Origin: Microgenomates group bacterium GW2011_GWF2_47_9
Lineage (GTDB): Bacteria; Patescibacteriota; Microgenomatia; UBA1400; UBA12108
Length of the DNA: 34,508 bases
Direction: 5' to 3'
Assembly (NCBI GenBank): GCA_001003385.1
Contig: LCPA01000004.1
Span: 1 to 34,508, forward strand
This document shows positions 31,931 to 34,508 of the stretch, piece by piece (within the stretch, counting starts at the first letter, position 1; each line of letters begins with the position of its first letter). The translations under genes and the position numbers were made by a program. The notes beneath the pieces were generated by a model. That model ran no database searches, was not told the origin of the DNA, and worked only from the letters and a program-made list of their open reading frames with translations.

Positions 31931-33236
31931 ATCTCGCCTTGTCCATCCCGTAAAATCTTACGCGTTCACCCCTAAACTTGAGATCAATCGTTCGCAAAGC
32001 CCCATTCCGGTGCTTTGCCACGTTCAGTTTTACACTTGAAAAGTCCTCACTATCCTCTCGGTACAAAAACATGACTACGTCCGCATCTTGCTCAATTGAA
32101 CCGCTTTCTCGCAAATCAGACAGTTGCGGTTGTGCCCCCCCTCGATGCTCGACAGCCCGCGACAGCTGTGATAACGACAGTACGGGTACTTTGAGTTCGC
32201 GCGCCAAGTTCTTCAAACCTTGGCTAATTTCAGCCACCTCTTGTACCCTATTCTCAAGATTTCTCCCTCTCATTAGTTGGAGGTAATCAACCACAATCAG
32301 TCCAACATTGTGTTCAGATTTGAGCCTTCTTGCCTTGGTGCGCATCTCAAGTACCGAGATCCCCGGCGTGTCATCAATATATAGTGGGGCGTCAGCCAAA
32401 ACTCCCATCGCTTCCGACAATTTCTCAAAGTCTGCGCTCGTCAATTTCCCCGTCTTCAATCTCCATGCGTCGATATCTGCCTGCGCCACCAACAAACGGT
32501 CGACAAGCTCTTCTTTACTCATCTCCAAAGAGAAAAATCCAACCGGAACTTTGCCCACAACTGAGGCATACTGGGCAATGTTTAAAGAAAATGCTGTCTT
32601 GCCGGTACCTGGTCTTGCCGCCAAAATAATCAAGTTAGAATCCTGAAATCCAGCCAAGGTGTTGTCCAAATCCGTAAAACCCGTCGCAACTCCTCGTAGT
32701 GCCCCAGACTTTTTGTGTAGTTCGTCAAGACGGTCAAAGCTCTCCGCCAAAACATTCTTTAGTGGAATAAACCCCTGCTTCAAGTGTTTTTGAGAAAGAG
32801 AGAAAATCTTCTGCTCGGCCGTGTCTAGCATTTCCTTAACCGGCACCCCCTCGTCAAACCCCATCTCAATCACACCCGAGGAATCGCTAATCATTTTTCG
32901 TCTTGTGTAATAATCCTGGATTATCTCGCCGTAGTGTTTAACGTTGGCACTAGATGGCACACCTTCAACAAGCTTCGACAAATAGGCAACTCCCCCGATT
33001 TCTGTGAGGCTGTTTCGCTCTTTTAGGCGTTGGGGCAAAGTCACAAGATCGATTGGCTCTCTATCCTCGTAAAGGCTAATCATTGCCGAATAAATATCCG
33101 CGTGCTTGTCCGAGTAGAAAAACTCTGGGGACAAAAAATCAGAAATCTGCACAATCGCGTCCTTGTCGATCAATATCGAACCCAAAACGCTCCTTTCCGC
33201 CGATTCGCTATGTGGGGGAACTTTTACTGTCGCCAT
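31929..33236 (-). CDS. dnaB: Replicative DNA helicase
   Basis: Hexameric replication-fork helicase, 435 residues, full length. The N-terminal domain starts PPHSESAERSVLGSILIDKDA. The RecA-like domain has GFTDLDNTLAGFQDSNLIIL, Walker A ARPGTGKTAF, SLEMSKEELVDRLL, Walker B LIVVDYLQLM, and SQLSRAVEHR with the C-terminal DLRESGSIEQDAD motif. No intein interrupts it. TAAGAT lies 6 nt before ATG and overlaps the TGA of the upstream MBL gene. It ends beside the tRNA repeat. Confidence 0.97.
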   Translation of the reverse strand: MATVKVPPHSESAERSVLGSILIDKDAIVQISDFLSPEFFYSDKHADIYSAMISLYEDREPIDLVTLPQRLKERNSLTEIGGVAYLSKLVEGVPSSANVKHYGEIIQDYYTRRKMISDSSGVIEMGFDEGVPVKEMLDTAEQKIFSLSQKHLKQGFIPLKNVLAESFDRLDELHKKSGALRGVATGFTDLDNTLAGFQDSNLIILAARPGTGKTAFSLNIAQYASVVGKVPVGFFSLEMSKEELVDRLLVAQADIDAWRLKTGKLTSADFEKLSEAMGVLADAPLYIDDTPGISVLEMRTKARRLKSEHNVGLIVVDYLQLMRGRNLENRVQEVAEISQGLKNLARELKVPVLSLSQLSRAVEHRGGAQPQLSDLRESGSIEQDADVVMFLYREDSEDFSSVKLNVAKHRNGALRTIDLKFRGERVRFYGMDKAR

Positions 33237-33242
33237 TGATAT

Positions 33243-33251
33243 ATCTTATCA
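33243..33251 (-). promoter_or_regulatory. Extended -10 before dnaB
   Basis: TGaTAAGAT on the minus strand, beginning in the TGA stop of the MBL gene and ending 6 nt before the dnaB ATG. Confidence 0.4.
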
Positions 33252-33905
33252 CTCAAAAACAATGACCTCGGTAACGTCCTGTGGCAGGGATATCTTCGAA
33301 ACAACCAAGCTCTTAACCGTTCTTGAGGTATGCCCATATGCGCTAACAAATTCTTGCACCGTTTGAAGGCCGCCAAACTCTTTTTGGTCATGTCTCTCAG
33401 TCCGGTAATGCATTGGCAATACATAGAGCGGATCAATCGCCTCTATTACCTTAATTGCCTCTTGCACATTCAAGGTATAAACCCCTCCTACAGGTATCAT
33501 CAATATATCAATTCCATTAAGCTCATCGATCAGCTTCTCGCTTAACTGATGACCCAAGTCTCCGAGGTGTAAAATCCTAATATCCTCAGCTTGTAACACA
33601 AAAATATTATTTTCCCCTCTCTCCTCTCCCCCTTTCTCATCATGCCAAGTCCTGTAACCAAAAATCGAGATCCCTTCAATTTCGTACTCTCCCGGTTCGC
33701 TAATCAGAAATGGTTTAGACGCTTTCGATGTTCCAGCAACTACCCCTGCGTTATTGTGATCATCATGTGCGTGGCTCAAGGTCACAATGTCGGCACTAAC
33801 CGCAGGCATCCTCCACCCAACGAGTTCTCCATAAGGATCGGTCACAATGGTTCCCGATTTTGCCTTTATCTTAAAACTTGCATGACCCAAATAGCTTATT
33901 TCCAT
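33249..33905 (-). CDS. MBL-fold metal-dependent hydrolase (UlaG-like)
   Basis: 218 residues, metallo-beta-lactamase fold of the small UlaG/YtnP-like type. It starts MEISYLGHASFKIKAKSGTI and TDPYG; the metal motif is LSHAHDDHNN (HxHxDH); further ligands are in HLGDLGH and LPMHYRTE. No signal peptide. These proteins hydrolyse phosphodiesters, lactones or nucleic-acid intermediates; the substrate is unknown here. Upstream is an extended -10, TGaTATTAT, ending 9 nt before ATG. dnaB begins 12 nt downstream on the same strand. Confidence 0.9.
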   Translation of the reverse strand: MEISYLGHASFKIKAKSGTIVTDPYGELVGWRMPAVSADIVTLSHAHDDHNNAGVVAGTSKASKPFLISEPGEYEIEGISIFGYRTWHDEKGGEERGENNIFVLQAEDIRILHLGDLGHQLSEKLIDELNGIDILMIPVGGVYTLNVQEAIKVIEAIDPLYVLPMHYRTERHDQKEFGGLQTVQEFVSAYGHTSRTVKSLVVSKISLPQDVTEVIVFE

Positions 33906-33914
33906 AACACTAAC

Positions 33915-33923
33915 ATAATATCA
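33915..33923 (-). promoter_or_regulatory. Extended -10 before the MBL-fold gene
   Basis: TGaTATTAT on the minus strand ending 9 nt before the ATG at 33905. Confidence 0.45.
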
Positions 33924-33937
33924 CATTGATTTTCATC

Positions 33938-33966
33938 TTGACACAACTCGTGGGGACAATTAGACT
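33938..33966 (+). promoter_or_regulatory. Promoter of the Ig-like exported protein
   Basis: Perfect TTGACA (33938-33943), 17-nt spacer, TAGACT (33961-33966), then 8 nt to the ATG at 33975. No ribosome site, so a leaderless mRNA is expected. Confidence 0.6.
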
Positions 33967-33974
33967 ACCCTCAA

Positions 33975-34421
33975 ATGAAGATTAAGAAAGAAGTCACTGT
34001 AGCTGTAATTATAGGTCTATTGATCGGCGCCGTTGTAGTGGGCGGTGTACTCCGAGCCAAATCTGCACTTCAAAAGATTGAATCGTCACTAAACTCAACG
34101 CTCAAAGGTGAGAGTTTTAAGGCCGATACAAATTCAGACCCAACCTCACTCTTTCTAACCTTAGAAACCGCCGACAACCAAATCACCGCCTCAAATAAAA
34201 TCACGATTGCAGGCAGAACCCTTCCGAAAGATATGGTTGCCGGTATTGTCATTAACGGAGAAAACGGTGATTCAATCATCGTCCCCGATGAACTAGGATC
34301 ATTTTCTCAAGATATTTCACTCGTAAAAGGCGCCAATACCATTCACGTCACAGTTTACCAAGATGATGGAACCAAGGTAGACTCCACGATTACGGTAGTC
34401 TATACAACCAGCGAGATTTGA
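33975..34421 (+). CDS. Membrane-anchored protein with a bacterial Ig-like domain
   Basis: 148 residues. A Lys-rich N-terminus and one membrane helix (VAVIIGLLIGAVVVGGVL) precede a short linker and an extracellular beta domain of about 85 residues. Its pattern (ITIAGRTLPKDMVAGIVING, LGSFSQDISLVKGANTIHVT) matches glucodextranase-B/Big-type Ig folds, which usually serve as adhesion or spacer modules. No catalytic part. Another exported gene starts 36 nt later. Confidence 0.8.
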   Translation: MKIKKEVTVAVIIGLLIGAVVVGGVLRAKSALQKIESSLNSTLKGESFKADTNSDPTSLFLTLETADNQITASNKITIAGRTLPKDMVAGIVINGENGDSIIVPDELGSFSQDISLVKGANTIHVTVYQDDGTKVDSTITVVYTTSEI

Positions 34422-34446
34422 TTACTTCCTCATTTTTTGTTATAAC
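34418..34446 (+). promoter_or_regulatory. Promoter of the last partial gene
   Basis: TTGATT (34418-34423), 17-nt spacer, TATAAC (34441-34446), then 11 nt to the ATG at 34458; the -35 overlaps the stop of the preceding gene. Confidence 0.45.
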
Positions 34447-34457
34447 ATCCACTTGCA

Positions 34458-34508
34458 ATGAAAAAAATACCGAAAATCCTAATTTTTGTTTCATTTATAG
34501 CCTCTTTT
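34458..34508 (+). CDS. N-terminus of an exported protein (partial)
   Basis: ATG followed by 16 more codons before the window ends: MKKIPKILIFVSFIASF, a typical signal peptide start (basic, then hydrophobic). The product cannot be named. It follows the Ig-like gene on the same strand with its own promoter-like element. Confidence 0.55.
   Translation, partial: MKKIPKILIFVSFIASF

Overview
The window looks like a chromosome segment from a Candidate Phyla Radiation (Patescibacteria) bacterium, most likely of the Microgenomates type. That placement rests on gene style and has not been tested by phylogeny. The signs are very tight packing, with many overlapping stops and starts; a compact type IV pilus cluster; a short DNA polymerase III delta-prime-like protein without a P-loop; degenerate Lgt next to LspA; a LytR_C protein with a weak LCP part; and a tRNA gene without encoded CCA. 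All core proteins are bacterial, and no phage or insertion-sequence genes are visible.

Layout. Positions 1-5.9 kb hold a minus-strand type IV pilus block in the order pilB, pilT, pilC, prepilin, prepilin peptidase, plus the 3' end of a plus-strand pseudopilin-like gene. Positions 6.0-14.1 kb hold a plus-strand run: holB-like, gyrB, ppa, gyrA (interrupted by a small out-of-frame deletion), alr, ddl. Positions 14.1-21.8 kb hold a long minus-strand run. Read in transcription order it is a five-span membrane protein; an Asp/Glu-tailed exported protein; an MAPR-type cytochrome b5-like protein; a six-span ferric-reductase/NOX-like flavocytochrome; a second cytochrome b5-like protein on a Pro/Thr stalk; an OmpR-type response regulator; its histidine kinase; an alpha/beta hydrolase; and a MurF-like ligase. 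A PQQ-dependent sugar dehydrogenase-like exported protein diverges from the head of this run. Positions 22.9-23.8 kb hold a Xer recombinase, and 23.85-24.73 kb is the only large gene-poor stretch, with repeats and hairpins. Positions 24.7-34.5 kb are housekeeping: a nine-span membrane protein, YebC, a TPR protein, a LytR_C protein, queA, RluA, LspA, a DksA/TraR zinc finger, Lgt-like, a YdjM-like protein, tRNA-Leu(CAA), dnaB, an MBL-fold protein, an Ig-like exported protein and the start of another exported protein.

The most notable system is the 17.5-22.9 kb redox cluster. It encodes a predicted path for electrons from cytosolic NAD(P)H through FAD and two membrane haems to two different anchored extracytoplasmic b5-type haem domains. 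It shares a transcription unit with a two-component system and sits beside a possible quinoprotein dehydrogenase. Members of this group usually lack respiratory chains, so a dedicated transmembrane electron-transfer module is unexpected. A second result runs across the window. In about fifteen genes, most of them first in their transcription unit, a -10-like hexamer lies only 6-11 nt before the start codon, which implies leaderless mRNAs. Genes inside operons instead often carry Shine-Dalgarno sequences. This pattern also corrects several ORF-track starts.
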